This document shows, one piece after another, positions 32,773 through 42,074 of a DNA stretch of 64,000 nt. The translations under genes and the position numbers were made by a program. The first letter of the stretch is position 1; the number at the start of each line of letters is the position of its first letter. Where the stretch lies: NCBI RefSeq assembly GCF_900106075.1, contig NZ_LT629794.1, positions 2,274,001 through 2,338,000 on the forward strand, in the 5' to 3' direction. The notes below the pieces were generated by a model. The model was not told the origin of the DNA. It ran no database searches and saw only the letters and a program-made list of their open reading frames with translations. This DNA is from Polaribacter sp. Hel1_33_78 (GTDB lineage: Bacteria; Bacteroidota; Bacteroidia; Flavobacteriales; Flavobacteriaceae).

Positions 32773-32842
32773 TATTACCAACAATGTGCATAAATAATAG
32801 CGGTTTAAGTGATGAAACGAAAGTAAAAATATAAAACAAGGG
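32773..32842 (+). repeat. attC-like site 28, truncated: right boundary of the array
   Basis: Left box TATTACCAAC with arm TGTGCATAAATAATAGCGG of the AAAAAATAG family. The right half is missing: sequence passes directly into a TonB-receptor fragment. The array therefore ends here by deletion or insertion. Confidence 0.7.
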
Positions 32843-33444
32843 GCAGTGCAATCCCGTTTGTCTGGAAATGATTTAACTACCTTTTTACAGAGTCTAATGT
32901 CTGACACTATAGAATCTATTGAAATCATTTCCAATCCTAGTGCGCAATATGAAGCAGAGGGATCAGGAGGTATCATTAATATCCGACTTAAAAAAGCAGT
33001 AGCTAGGAACTCAATGGAACCGCTGCTTCTAGTTTTACTAAAGGCGAAGAATACCGCTACAGCAGCAATGTATCCTTAAATTTCGGTCTTGAAAAACTTC
33101 AAACGAGCTTTGACATCACCCAGTCGTATAATAAGAATTTCGTTGGTTTTGACGATCGCAAACAACAAAATAATGTGGCACTGTTGCTCGACTCCAAAGA
33201 CAACCAGATTAGAGATGGGTATAATGTTGGATTAGCACAAGAATCTCAATTAAACGACAAACACTTTGTGGGCCTTAATGGCCGTGGCATTTTTAATACT
33301 GTCGATAACAGATTAAATAGTTTTACTGATATTTTCAAGGTACAACCTCCAGAACTGTCTGAAATCTTACGCTCACAATCCTTTGCAGGTGGAACTTCGA
33401 CCAATTATTTAGTTAATGGTTTTCATGTATCGAATTGCCAATAG
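32843..33444 (+). pseudogene. TonB-dependent receptor fragment, frameshifted
   Basis: An internal piece of a TonB-dependent outer-membrane receptor: the plug-domain hallmark SIEIISNPSAQYEAEGSGGIINIRLKK appears in one frame (to about 33010). Barrel sequence follows in another frame (SFTKGEEYRYSSNVSLNFGLEKLQ, VGFDDRKQQNNVALLLDSKDN, LNGRGIFNTVDNRL) to the stop at 33442. Both ends of the gene are missing, and at least one frameshift lies between about 33000 and 33030. It resembles the OMP_b-brl_3 group without a full plug. It marks the edge between array and core chromosome. Confidence 0.75.
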
Positions 33445-34000
33445 TGAAATGAAAAACATTTTTAAAATAAAGAATTGAGCTAAAAAACAACCTTTTTCTT
33501 TATTAAGTTTTGGTAATATTTTTTCTTGCATTGTTGAATTAGAATACATCTCCAATGTCGATTTATTTTCAATACAACAAGCCACACATAGCACTTTATT
33601 TTTTTTAGTAGTTATTTAATTCTTAGCACTAAAACATAGCTTGCATGATAAGAATGTACTAATTTTACTATGGCAAAAGTCTGTTTTAGTAGTTTATTAG
33701 AAACTACAACTAATGCTAGCTTTTTTGCTCTTTCTTTGTTTAAAAACAAAACTGCTATTTATCATGTTCTACGAGCCTCTTTCTACAAAAAAAGCCTGCT
33801 ACTAAAAGCTGAACACAAAATTTCTAGCAGAATATATAAAAATACTATAAGAATGATGAAGATCATTAGCTCATAAAGTCTTCAATCATAACTTTAAACA
33901 AATTTTAAAAAATTATGCAAAAATTTGTAATCGCTTTATAATTGCCAAATTTTTTATTATATAAGCGACTTATTATATACCAAATAGTTGGGAAAAATAA
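33445..34000. other. Intergenic region with no supported gene
   Basis: About 560 bases of AT-rich sequence between the receptor fragment and the leu operon terminator. Short open frames on both strands look random in composition. I see no RNA gene or repeat. Confidence 0.5.
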
Positions 34001-34046
34001 AAAACTAAATAAAAGTATCCGAAATTAAATACTTTTATTTAGTTTT
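34001..34046 (-). terminator. Rho-independent terminator of the leu operon
   Basis: A perfect 18-bp inverted repeat (34001-34018 with 34029-34046; core AAATAAAAGTAT/ATACTTTTATTT) lies just past the leuB stop on the minus strand and ends in a T run on that strand. Confidence 0.75.
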
Positions 34047-34061
34047 ATATGGTCTAAATTT

Positions 34062-35117
34062 TTAGACGTTTTTCGCTAACCAATCTCCTACTTCCTTCGT
34101 TCCGTAAGCTTTTCCTCCATCTGCTAAATCTTCCGTAACAATGCCTTCGTTTAAAGCATCGTTTACAACAGCTCTAATTGCTTTTCCTTCTTCTTGTAAA
34201 CCAAAGTTTTCAAACATCATTGCTGCAGACAAGATCGTTGCCATTGGATTTGCAATATTTAATCCAGTTGCTTGTGGATATGAACCATGGATTGGCTCAA
34301 ATAAACCTATTTTTAAACCAAGAGATGCACTTGGCATTAAGCCCATAGATCCAGAAATTACAGAAGCTTCGTCTGTTAAAATATCTCCGAATAAGTTTTC
34401 AGTAATTAAAACATCATAACTATTTGGCCACTGCACTAAACGCATTGCAACTGCATCTACAAACTCATAAGAAACCGTAACCTCTGGATAATCTTTTTCC
34501 ATTGCTTGCACGGTTTCTCTCCATAAACGAGATGTTTCTAAAACATTTGCTTTATCTACACAACATAATTTTTTAGAACGTGTCATTGCTAATTCAAAAC
34601 CTTTTTTTGCCAAACGAATTACCTCAGCTCTTGTGTACACACAATTATCAAATGCAGTTTCTCCAGCATCTCTTCTACCCTTTTCACCAAAGTAAATACC
34701 TCCAGTTAATTCACGTAAAAAAACCAAATCAGTTCCTTCAATACGTTCTCTTTTTAGAGGAGATTTGTCTAACAAAGAAGGAAATGTAAATGTTGGTCTT
34801 ACGTTTGCGAATAAGCCCAATTTTTTACGCATTTTCAGTAAACCTTGCTCTGGACGAACTTTTGCTAAAGGGTCGTTATCAAATCTTGGATGACCAATTG
34901 CACCAAATAAAACAGCATCTGAAGCTTCACAAATTTCGTGTGTTTCATCTGGATAAGGCTCTCCGACTGCATCAATTGCAGCAGCACCTGTTAGAGCTGG
35001 TTTCCAATTGATTTCATGATTGAATTTTTTTGCGATCGCATTAGATACTTTTACGGCTTGGTCTATTACTTCAGGACCAATTCCATCTCCTGCTAATACT
35101 GCTATATTTAATTTCAT
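34062..35117 (-). CDS. leuB: 3-isopropylmalate dehydrogenase
   Basis: A 351-residue enzyme that oxidises and decarboxylates 3-isopropylmalate to 2-oxoisocaproate with NAD in leucine synthesis. Clear motifs: GDGIGPEV at the N-terminus, VFLRELTGGIYFGEKG, the catalytic Tyr/Lys region, ITENLFGDILTDEAS metal-binding aspartates and EPIHGSYP. Length is normal. It is the last gene of the leuC-leuD-leuA-leuB operon, 81 bases after leuA, with a terminator beyond it. Confidence 0.95.
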   Translation of the reverse strand: MKLNIAVLAGDGIGPEVIDQAVKVSNAIAKKFNHEINWKPALTGAAAIDAVGEPYPDETHEICEASDAVLFGAIGHPRFDNDPLAKVRPEQGLLKMRKKLGLFANVRPTFTFPSLLDKSPLKRERIEGTDLVFLRELTGGIYFGEKGRRDAGETAFDNCVYTRAEVIRLAKKGFELAMTRSKKLCCVDKANVLETSRLWRETVQAMEKDYPEVTVSYEFVDAVAMRLVQWPNSYDVLITENLFGDILTDEASVISGSMGLMPSASLGLKIGLFEPIHGSYPQATGLNIANPMATILSAAMMFENFGLQEEGKAIRAVVNDALNEGIVTEDLADGGKAYGTKEVGDWLAKNV

Positions 35118-35198
35118 TTTTTTAATTTTTTGACTGGTATTTATAGTCTTTTATTTTTTATTTCAACAAATCACCTACGCTTAAAAAGCAAATGTTAT

Positions 35199-36719
35199 TT
35201 AAATGATATTCAACATTTTTTCTGCAGCTTTTATTGCAGATACTGTTTGATCTGAATCTAAACCACGGGTTATAAATTCCTTTTCTTCTCTTTTCCAAGT
35301 AATAATAGTTTCACATAGTGCATCGGAATTACTTCCCGGAGGAATTCTTACTCCGTAATCAATTAATGCGGGTAATTCTTTTTTACTGTGAATTTTATAC
35401 ATTTTTTTTAATGCATTCATAAAAGCATCAAACTGACCATCGCCTTGAGCGTGTGCTTCATATAAAACACCTTCAACTCTTAATTGTAAAGTAGTAGATG
35501 GTTTCATTCCTTTTGCATGCCCTAAAACATAATTTTCTACAACTACACGTTTTTCAATTGTGTCGCTATCTAAAACATCAGAAATTATATAAGGTAAATC
35601 TTCTTGAGAAACAACTTCTTTTTTGTCTCCTAATTCAATAATTCTTTGAGTAACTTTCTTTAATTCTTCATCATTTAAGCTGATACCTAAATCTTGTAAG
35701 TTCTTTTGAATATTGGCTTTTCCGGATGTTTTCCCTAATGCATATTTCCGTTTTCTACCAAACCGTTCTGGCATTAAATCATTAAAATATAAATTATTTT
35801 TATTATCACCGTCTGCGTGAATCCCTGCCGTTTGCGTAAAGACATTTGCTCCAACTACAGGCTTATTTACCGGAATTCTAAAACCTGAAAATGTTTCTAC
35901 TAACTTACTTACCTTGTGAAGTGCTTTTTCGTTTGTTGTAATTTTTACATCCGTTAAGAAATCTTTAATCACCGCCAAAACACTTGCCATTGGAGCATTT
36001 CCTGCACGTTCTCCCATTCCATTAATGGTTAAATGCAATCCATTTACACCTGCTTTTACAGCTTCCATTACATTAGCAACTCCTAAATCATAATCATTAT
36101 GACCATGAAAATCGATATGAATTTTTGGGTATTTTGTACGAACCTCATCAATATATAAAAAAGTTTCTTTAGGCGTTAATACCCCTAAGGTATCTGGTAA
36201 TAAAACACGTTCTATATTTTGAGCCACTAAAAAATCTAAATATTCAAATACGTAAGTTTTAGAGTTGCGCATTCCGTTAGACCAATCCTCTAAGTATATA
36301 TTCGTTTTTATATGATTTGCCGCTGCTAGGTCAATAGCCACTTTAATATCTGAAAAATGTTGCTCAGGTGTTTTTTTTAGTTGATGCGTTAAATGATTTA
36401 AAGAACCTTTGGTTAATAAATTCTGTACTTTTGCGCCAGCATCGATCATCCATTCAATTGATTTTCCACCATCAACAAAAGTCAGGACCTCTATTTTATC
36501 CAAACAACTATTTTCATGAGCCCAAGAAGTAATCTTTTTAACAGCCTGCAATTCCCCTTCAGAAACACGAGCAGATGCAATTTCTAAACGGTCTACTTTT
36601 AATTCTTCCAGTAATAATTTTGCGATTGTTAACTTTTCAGAAACTGAAAACGACACCCCTGATGTTTGTTCTCCATCACGCAGTGTCGTGTCCATTATTT
36701 CAATCTTTCTACTTCCCAT
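35199..36719 (-). CDS. leuA: 2-isopropylmalate synthase family (LeuA or citramalate synthase)
   Basis: A 506-residue enzyme with the HMGL-like barrel (MDTTLRDGEQTSGVSFS, HGHNDYDLGVAN metal-binding HxH, NGMGERAGNA) and a C-terminal regulatory dimer domain (about 400-506). It condenses acetyl-CoA with 2-oxoisovalerate (LeuA) or with pyruvate (CimA). The length and start resemble the CimA-type branch as much as classical LeuA, and both use the neighbouring leuCD and leuB, so substrate is left open. It lies 23 bases after leuD in the operon. Confidence 0.85.
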   Translation of the reverse strand: MGSRKIEIMDTTLRDGEQTSGVSFSVSEKLTIAKLLLEELKVDRLEIASARVSEGELQAVKKITSWAHENSCLDKIEVLTFVDGGKSIEWMIDAGAKVQNLLTKGSLNHLTHQLKKTPEQHFSDIKVAIDLAAANHIKTNIYLEDWSNGMRNSKTYVFEYLDFLVAQNIERVLLPDTLGVLTPKETFLYIDEVRTKYPKIHIDFHGHNDYDLGVANVMEAVKAGVNGLHLTINGMGERAGNAPMASVLAVIKDFLTDVKITTNEKALHKVSKLVETFSGFRIPVNKPVVGANVFTQTAGIHADGDNKNNLYFNDLMPERFGRKRKYALGKTSGKANIQKNLQDLGISLNDEELKKVTQRIIELGDKKEVVSQEDLPYIISDVLDSDTIEKRVVVENYVLGHAKGMKPSTTLQLRVEGVLYEAHAQGDGQFDAFMNALKKMYKIHSKKELPALIDYGVRIPPGSNSDALCETIITWKREEKEFITRGLDSDQTVSAIKAAEKMLNII

Positions 36720-36741
36720 ACTTTAACCTAAAAAAAACTTT

Positions 36742-37341
36742 TTAAAATGGTCTTGTCTCAGCAAAAGCTGTAATCTCGTTTTCAATATTTTTTAAGTAAT
36801 CTATATCGTCAAAACCATTTAACATATTGTCTTTTTTGTAAGCATTAATTACAAAAGATTCAGATTCACCTGTGGCTACTAAAGTTACCGTTTGATTTGG
36901 TAAATCAACTTTAATGGCTGTTTTTGGATCTGCCATAATTGCTGCAAACAAAGTATCTGCAAATTCAGCTGAAACTTGCACTGGTAAAACACCTACATTT
37001 AAACAGTTATTTTTAAAAATGTCTGCAAATGCTGATGAAATAACACAGCGCAATCCAAAATCATATACAGACCAAGCTGCATGTTCTCTTGATGAGCCAG
37101 AACCAAAGTTTCTACCTCCAACTAAAATTTTAGAACCTGCATAAATCTCTTTATTTAATGGAAACTCTGCTTTTGGTGTTCCGTCTTGATTGTATCTCCA
37201 ATCACGAAAAAAATTGACATCAAAATCTACACGTTCTGTTGCTTTTAAAAAACGAGCAGGAATTATTTGATCTGTGTCAACATTCTCTGTTGGTAGCGGA
37301 TATGCTGTACTTGTTAATAATTGAAATTTATCGTAAGCCAT
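36742..37341 (-). CDS. leuD: 3-isopropylmalate dehydratase small subunit
   Basis: A 199-residue swivel-domain subunit with ENVDTDQIIPARFLK and GRNFGSGSSREHAAW, partner of LeuC in isomerising 2- to 3-isopropylmalate (or citramalate). Normal length. It lies 98 bases after leuC and 23 bases before leuA on the minus strand. Confidence 0.95.
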   Translation of the reverse strand: MAYDKFQLLTSTAYPLPTENVDTDQIIPARFLKATERVDFDVNFFRDWRYNQDGTPKAEFPLNKEIYAGSKILVGGRNFGSGSSREHAAWSVYDFGLRCVISSAFADIFKNNCLNVGVLPVQVSAEFADTLFAAIMADPKTAIKVDLPNQTVTLVATGESESFVINAYKKDNMLNGFDDIDYLKNIENEITAFAETRPF

Positions 37342-37439
37342 ATTTTTAAGTATTCATTACCCATTTTCAATTGGCAATGTTTATTCGTTTATTTATTTTT
37401 TTTAGATATCATTTTTCACTAAAAGCGATTACTAGACTG

Positions 37440-38840
37440 TTATCCAACAAGTAATGTTCTTGGGTCAGTTACAACTCCTTCCACCGCAGATGCTGCCGCA
37501 ACAAGAGGTGATGCTAATAATGTTCTAGATCCTGGTCCTTGTCTTCCTTCGAAGTTTCTATTAGATGTCGATACTGATAATTTTCCTGCTGGAATTTTAT
37601 CATCATTCATTGCTAAACATGCTGAGCAACCTGGTTCTCTCAAAACAAAACCTGCCTCTGTAATAATTTTATCTAAGCCCTCTTTATTTATTTGATCTAC
37701 TACTTTATGAGATCCTGGAACTAACCAAGCAGTAACATTGTCTGCTTTTTGACGCCCTTCAACAATAGAACAAAATGCTCTAAAGTCTTCAATTCGTCCA
37801 TTAGTACAGGAACCTAAGAATACAAAATCAATTTCTTTACCAATCATAGAATCGCCTTCATTAAAAGACATATATCCTAAAGATTTTCGATAAGTTTCTA
37901 CACCACCTTCTAAGCTTTCTGCCGTTGGAATCGATTTTGTTACCCCCATTCCCATTCCTGGGTTTGTACCGTAGGTAATCATTGGTTCAATATCTGACGC
38001 TTGATAATTAAATTCTACATCAAACGCTGCCCCTTCTTCAGTATATAAAGTTTCCCAATATTTCATGGCTTTGTCCCAATCTGCTCCTTTCGGAGTTTGA
38101 GCACGTCCCTTTATATATTCGAAAGTTTTAGCGTCTGGAGCAATCATACCTCCACGAGCACCCATCTCAATAGATAGATTACAAACAGTCATACGGCCCT
38201 CCATAGACATATCTTCAAAAACATCTCCTGCATATTCTACAAAATAACCTGTAGCTCCGGAAGTTGTTTGTTTTGCAATGATGTATAAAGCGACATCTTT
38301 AGGTGTGACTCCCAAACCTAATTTACCATTTACGTTGATACGCATTTTCTTAGGTTTTGGTTGCATAATGCATTGAGTAGATAAAACCATTTCTACTTCC
38401 GATGTACCGATACCAAAAGCGATCGCTCCAAACGCTCCGTGCGTAGATGTATGAGAATCTCCACAAACTATCGTGGCACCAGGCAAAGTAATTCCGTTTT
38501 CTGGACCTACAACATGCACAATTCCGTTATTTTCATCTCCTAAACCCCAGTGAGAAATACCATGTTTTGCAGCATTGATTTCTAAAGCGTCTAATTGATT
38601 TGCTGACAAGGCATCTTCTACCGGTAAATGTTGATTTATAGTAGGTGTATTATGATCTGCAGTTGCGAATGTACGCTTTGGATAAACTACGGTGTTACCT
38701 CTACTCTCTAATCCTAAAAATGCTACGGGACTTGTAACTTCATGGATAAAATGACGGTCTATAAAAAACACATCTGGTCCGTCTTTAACTTGACGAACAA
38801 CGTGTGAATCCCATACTTTGTCAAATAATGTATTTGCCAT
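37440..38840 (-). CDS. leuC: 3-isopropylmalate dehydratase large subunit
   Basis: A 466-residue aconitase-family enzyme. Cysteine ligands for the 4Fe-4S cluster are seen in FLGSCTNGR and [10 protein letters not shown], and the substrate-binding [14 protein letters not shown] block is intact. It forms the heterodimer with LeuD. It is the first gene of the leu operon. Confidence 0.95.
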   Translation of the reverse strand: MANTLFDKVWDSHVVRQVKDGPDVFFIDRHFIHEVTSPVAFLGLESRGNTVVYPKRTFATADHNTPTINQHLPVEDALSANQLDALEINAAKHGISHWGLGDENNGIVHVVGPENGITLPGATIVCGDSHTSTHGAFGAIAFGIGTSEVEMVLSTQCIMQPKPKKMRINVNGKLGLGVTPKDVALYIIAKQTTSGATGYFVEYAGDVFEDMSMEGRMTVCNLSIEMGARGGMIAPDAKTFEYIKGRAQTPKGADWDKAMKYWETLYTEEGAAFDVEFNYQASDIEPMITYGTNPGMGMGVTKSIPTAESLEGGVETYRKSLGYMSFNEGDSMIGKEIDFVFLGSCTNGRIEDFRAFCSIVEGRQKADNVTAWLVPGSHKVVDQINKEGLDKIITEAGFVLREPGCSACLAMNDDKIPAGKLSVSTSNRNFEGRQGPGSRTLLASPLVAAASAVEGVVTDPRTLLVG

Positions 38841-39227
38841 TTGTTTCTTCTTTAACTATTCAAATTATAATCAATTTTCAAAAATAACGTTTTTATTGTG
38901 TTTTGCTGTAGTTCGTAATAATTCAAGCATTATATTCAACCGTTGAGGAAAGTTTTATCTAACTGATTAACAATAAATTAAATTGTTAAAAAATACGATG
39001 TCTATTTATTTTGAAGGACTGTGATTTTTTATACTTAAGAGTATTTTCTTTTCAATGATGAAAGAGAAGTCTTGAATATTGGACTTTCCATAAAAATTTA
39101 ATCTCTAGGAGAAATAAAAGTATGAAAATTAAATATTACAACTAGTTTTATCGCATTTGATTTTTTTATATTTCTGTAAATCGCTAACTCCTACTTCTTG
39201 TTTGACCAAGTTTGATCTTAACATAAC
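38841..39227. other. Leader region upstream of leuC
   Basis: A 387-base gap between leuC and the PfkB gene, both minus strand. It must hold the leu promoter. Only weak hairpins are seen (for example ATACTTAAGAGTAT near 39032); no leader peptide rich in Leu codons or known riboswitch was recognised. Confidence 0.4.
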
Positions 39228-40148
39228 TTATACCAATTTCAAAATTTTCTCAATATTTTCTTTGTGCGCTAAATCTGAACCTTCACTTAGGGTTGCTGAT
39301 ACCCCGCAAGCAACTCCCCAACGTAACATGTTTTTTGGAGTTTCGTTTTGAGTAATACCATAAATTAAACCTGCTACCATGCTATCTCCTGCTCCGATTG
39401 TACTTTTTACAGAAATTACAGGTGCTGTTATGTATTCAATGCCGTTTTTATGCGCCATAAATGCACCATCTTTCCCTAAAGAAACCACTACATATTTTGC
39501 AATGTTGGACGTTACCAATTGCATTGCAAATTCTTCTCGTTCTTTTGCAGACAATGACTCTTTTCCTGCCAAACGTGCCAATTCTTTTTGATTGGGTTTT
39601 ATTAAAAATAACTCATTTTTTAAAACCTCACTAAATACAGGCCCCGACGTATCAACAATTACCTTTACGCCTTTTGATGTTAAATTTTGAATGATTTTTG
39701 AATAGTACTCCGTTGGCAATCCTTTAGGTAAACTGCCACTAATTACAAAAATATCTCCGTCTGCCACTTGCTCCTTTATTAATTGCTCTATATTTTTCAT
39801 TTCAGCCTCTGAAAAAGAAGCTGTTGGCATTCCAAATCTGAATTGCAAACCTGTTTTCATATCAAAAACGGCAAAATTTTCTCGAGTCCAAATTGAAATT
39901 GGTGTTGAAAATACAGATACATGCTCTTCTTGTAATAATTCGATTAAATGCTCGCCAGTTTTACCACCATAAGGAAATAAGCAATGACTTTCTATCCCTA
40001 ATCTATGCAAAACTCTAGAGATATTTATACCTCCACCTCCTGGATGATATGTAATATCATGGCATTCTAATTTATCAAAAGGTATCATTTCTGTTACTTT
40101 TGCACTTTTATCTAAAGCTGGGTTGATGGTCAACGTAACTACTTTCAT
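39228..40148 (-). CDS. 1-phosphofructokinase-family sugar kinase (PfkB/FruK-like)
   Basis: A 306-residue ribokinase-fold kinase. The start TLTINPALDKSAKV and HPGGGGINISRVLHRLG (signature 1) and TIGAGDSMVAGLIYG (signature 2, with catalytic Asp) place it in the 1-phosphofructokinase/tagatose-6-phosphate kinase group. It phosphorylates a sugar phosphate with ATP; the exact sugar is not fixed by sequence and there is no PTS gene nearby. It is probably a single-gene unit. Confidence 0.85.
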   Translation of the reverse strand: MKVVTLTINPALDKSAKVTEMIPFDKLECHDITYHPGGGGINISRVLHRLGIESHCLFPYGGKTGEHLIELLQEEHVSVFSTPISIWTRENFAVFDMKTGLQFRFGMPTASFSEAEMKNIEQLIKEQVADGDIFVISGSLPKGLPTEYYSKIIQNLTSKGVKVIVDTSGPVFSEVLKNELFLIKPNQKELARLAGKESLSAKEREEFAMQLVTSNIAKYVVVSLGKDGAFMAHKNGIEYITAPVISVKSTIGAGDSMVAGLIYGITQNETPKNMLRWGVACGVSATLSEGSDLAHKENIEKILKLV

Positions 40149-40293
40149 TTTTTCATATATTAAAAAGAATGATAAAGGTACTTTTTTTGATGATTTAAAA
40201 GCTTTTTTTATGTTGAAAAAATGCCTAATTAATATTTTAAAATGAAAGAATTTGACTAAGCTTTAAGTTCTTTTATTAGAGCAGGTGACTTTA

Positions 40294-40522
40294 AGCTTTT
40301 GAGTACACTTTTATTAAAAAAAATAATTTTAATACTGCTTTAGAGGTTTTTAAAATAAATACAAACTTACACCCTAAAAGTTCAAATATTTTTAATAGTT
40401 TCGGAGAGGTTTATCTTTTGAAGAAAGATACAGCGAGTGCAATTGTGATCTTTAAAAAATCCTTATCGATTATTGTGGAAAATAGAAGTTCTCAGCGAGT
40501 TTTAACGAAAATAAGTGAATAA
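40294..40522 (+). pseudogene. TPR-tail remnant of a lost gene
   Basis: A + frame without start reads FNTALEVFKINTNLHPKSSN, then NSFGEVYLLKKDTASAIVIFKKSL, to TAA at 40520-40522. This is the familiar TPR-like C-terminal tail of Flavobacteriia serine hydrolases and other secreted proteins. Stops lie upstream in frame, so only the 3' end remains. Confidence 0.55.
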
Positions 40523-40525
40523 TAA

Positions 40526-41062
40526 ATGAACCTACACACTATTAAATATCCCATAGGAATGGCAAATATTCCAAAGCAAATCACCAAAAAAAACATTGAG
40601 GATTGGATTTTTGTATTGGAAACTTTCCCTCAAAATTTAGAGTACTTAACACGATCGTTATCCGATAATCAATTAGATACCCCTTATAGAGCGAAAGGCT
40701 GGTCGATTAGGCAAGTTGTGCATCATTGTTATGATAGTCATCACAATTCTTATATACGCTTTAAATGGGCTTTAACAGAAGATACACCAATTATTAAAGC
40801 CTATTTTGAAGAACGTTGGGCAGAACTGCATGATTCTAAATCTGCCCCTATTTCCCTATCTTTTGATTCCTTAAAAGCTTTGCATGCTACATGGGTGTAT
40901 TTGTTAAGAGGATTAACTGATCAGGAGTTAGAAAAAAAATTTATACATCCTTCAGAAAATAAAGAAGTTAGTTTAAAAAAAAATATAGGCATATATGCTT
41001 GGCATTGCAATCATCATTTTGCACATATAGATCAGTTGCTAATTCATAAAGGTTGGAAATAA
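40526..41062 (+). CDS. YfiT/BstA-like DinB-family metal-dependent transferase
   Basis: A 178-residue four-helix protein of the YfiT branch: YPIGMANIPKQIT start, GWSIRQVVHHCYDSHHNSYIRFKWAL with metal His, and GIYAWHCNHHFAHIDQL at the C-terminus. Relatives in Bacillus are bacillithiol S-transferases that bind Ni or Zn. It is unlike the two cassette DinB proteins except in fold. Its start is four bases after the decayed TPR remnant. Confidence 0.85.
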   Translation: MNLHTIKYPIGMANIPKQITKKNIEDWIFVLETFPQNLEYLTRSLSDNQLDTPYRAKGWSIRQVVHHCYDSHHNSYIRFKWALTEDTPIIKAYFEERWAELHDSKSAPISLSFDSLKALHATWVYLLRGLTDQELEKKFIHPSENKEVSLKKNIGIYAWHCNHHFAHIDQLLIHKGWK

Positions 41063-41126
41063 GAGACCTTACCAATTTTGTTTTTTTGTTATAAAAATAC
41101 TTATCTTTAATTTTTAATTTTACTAT

Positions 41127-41591
41127 ATGAGAACTGCTAAAGAATATTTTGATGAATACGCTTTAAGTCATCAAAATAAAACAAATCAAACCATACATTA
41201 CATTTGTGTCCCATTAATTTTTTTTAGTATTATCGGCCTACTAATGAGCATACCAAATGTAATTTTAGAAAACATATTAAACTTATCTAATCCCCTACTC
41301 GAAAACTGGGCCGTAGTTATTGGCCTTATTATTTCTATCTTTTATATACGTTTAGAGTTTTGGTATGCTATGGAAATGTTGTTTGTAATTCTAGTATGTA
41401 TTGTTGGGAATTTTTGGTTGAGTAATCAGGTAAACTTGCTATATACATCAATCATTATTTTTGTGGTGGCTTGGATTGGCCAATTTTATGGACATAAAAT
41501 AGAAGGGGCAAAACCATCTTTTTTAAAAGATTTAGAATTTTTATTGATTGGTCCTCTATGGGTAATTCAAAAATTAGGAAAAAAAAAGTAA
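41127..41591 (+). CDS. Mpo1-like (DUF962) membrane protein
   Basis: A 154-residue membrane protein with four helices and the family start RTAKEYFDEYALSHQNKTNQTIHYICVP (His of the catalytic Fe-binding site), with a later QFYGHKIEG. Yeast Mpo1 is an Fe2+-dependent dioxygenase in alpha-oxidation of 2-hydroxy fatty acids; bacterial members are uncharacterised. Stop and next start are three bases apart, so it is in an operon with the CsaA-like gene. Confidence 0.8.
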   Translation: MRTAKEYFDEYALSHQNKTNQTIHYICVPLIFFSIIGLLMSIPNVILENILNLSNPLLENWAVVIGLIISIFYIRLEFWYAMEMLFVILVCIVGNFWLSNQVNLLYTSIIIFVVAWIGQFYGHKIEGAKPSFLKDLEFLLIGPLWVIQKLGKKK

Positions 41592-41594
41592 ACG

Positions 41595-41933
41595 ATGAAA
41601 GACGAAATTACATTTGAAGACTTTTTAAAAATTGATATTAGAATAGGAACTATTGTTGATGTCAATGATTTTCCTGAAGCAAGAAAACCTGCTTATCAAC
41701 TTAAAATTGATTTTGGTGCTTTAGGGATAAAAAAATCAAGTGCTCAAATAACAGATCTGTATACAAAAGAGGATTTACTAAATGCACAAGTTTCTGCAAT
41801 CGTTAATTTTAAATCGAGACAAATTGCTAATTTCATGAGCGAATGTTTAGTCTTGGGTGTTCATAATACCGAAGGAAATGTTGTCTTATTAAAAGCTTCA
41901 AAAGGAATTAAAAACGGAGAGCAGATTTGTTAA
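41595..41933 (+). CDS. CsaA-like tRNA-binding domain protein
   Basis: A 112-residue OB-fold protein: FLKIDIRIGTIVDVNDFPEARKPAYQLKIDFG and the C-terminal SECLVLGVHNTEGNVVLLK match CsaA/YtpR-type tRNA-binding domains. CsaA has been reported to act as a secretion chaperone in Bacillus. It lies three bases after the Mpo1-like gene. Confidence 0.85.
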   Translation: MKDEITFEDFLKIDIRIGTIVDVNDFPEARKPAYQLKIDFGALGIKKSSAQITDLYTKEDLLNAQVSAIVNFKSRQIANFMSECLVLGVHNTEGNVVLLKASKGIKNGEQIC

Positions 41934-42074
41934 ATTTCAACTTTTTCACGGCTTAACAAGTGATACTACTTCGATAAAAAATAATATGATTTGTTATTAA
42001 TATTTTTTCAAAAAACTCATCAACCTAATTTAAGAATAATCATGCACAAGTTAGAATTAAAACTAAATAAGTAA

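Larger units (their letters stand above)
1..32842 (+). mobile_element. Integron-like gene cassette array (27 units, 28 attC-like sites)
   Basis: Units of 0.4-2.8 kb, mostly single + strand genes, are separated by related inverted-repeat sites listed individually below. Each site opens with a box ending AAC and closes with a box beginning GTT. The 9 bases after the G of GTT at the head of a unit are the reverse complement of the 9 bases ending in AA at its tail; this is exact in 9 of 27 units and near-exact in most others, with a different 9-mer in nearly every unit. That is the signature of cassettes excised and inserted as circles by cutting between G and TT, as integron integrases do. No intI, attI or other recombinase gene lies in the window, so on this evidence it is either part of a chromosomal integron whose platform lies to the left or a cluster of attC sites lacking an integrase. 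The array enters from the left edge and stops at a truncated site near 32.84 kb. Confidence 0.85.

Noticed and set aside
1-32842. CRISPR array
   Set aside because: Repeats are long, spaced by whole genes, variable and palindromic with gene-sized spacers; no cas genes.
1-32842. Prophage or ICE
   Set aside because: No phage structural, conjugation or recombinase genes are present.
33670-33876. 68-residue frame in the gap after the receptor fragment
   Set aside because: Composition looks random, there is no homology I recognise, and it has no neighbours in frame.
34141-35011. Plus-strand frames opposite leuB
   Set aside because: They lie opposite a clear leuB with strong motifs.
38841-39227. 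Leucine attenuator or T-box upstream of leuC
   Set aside because: No Leu-rich leader peptide or conserved T-box element was found; hairpins are weak.
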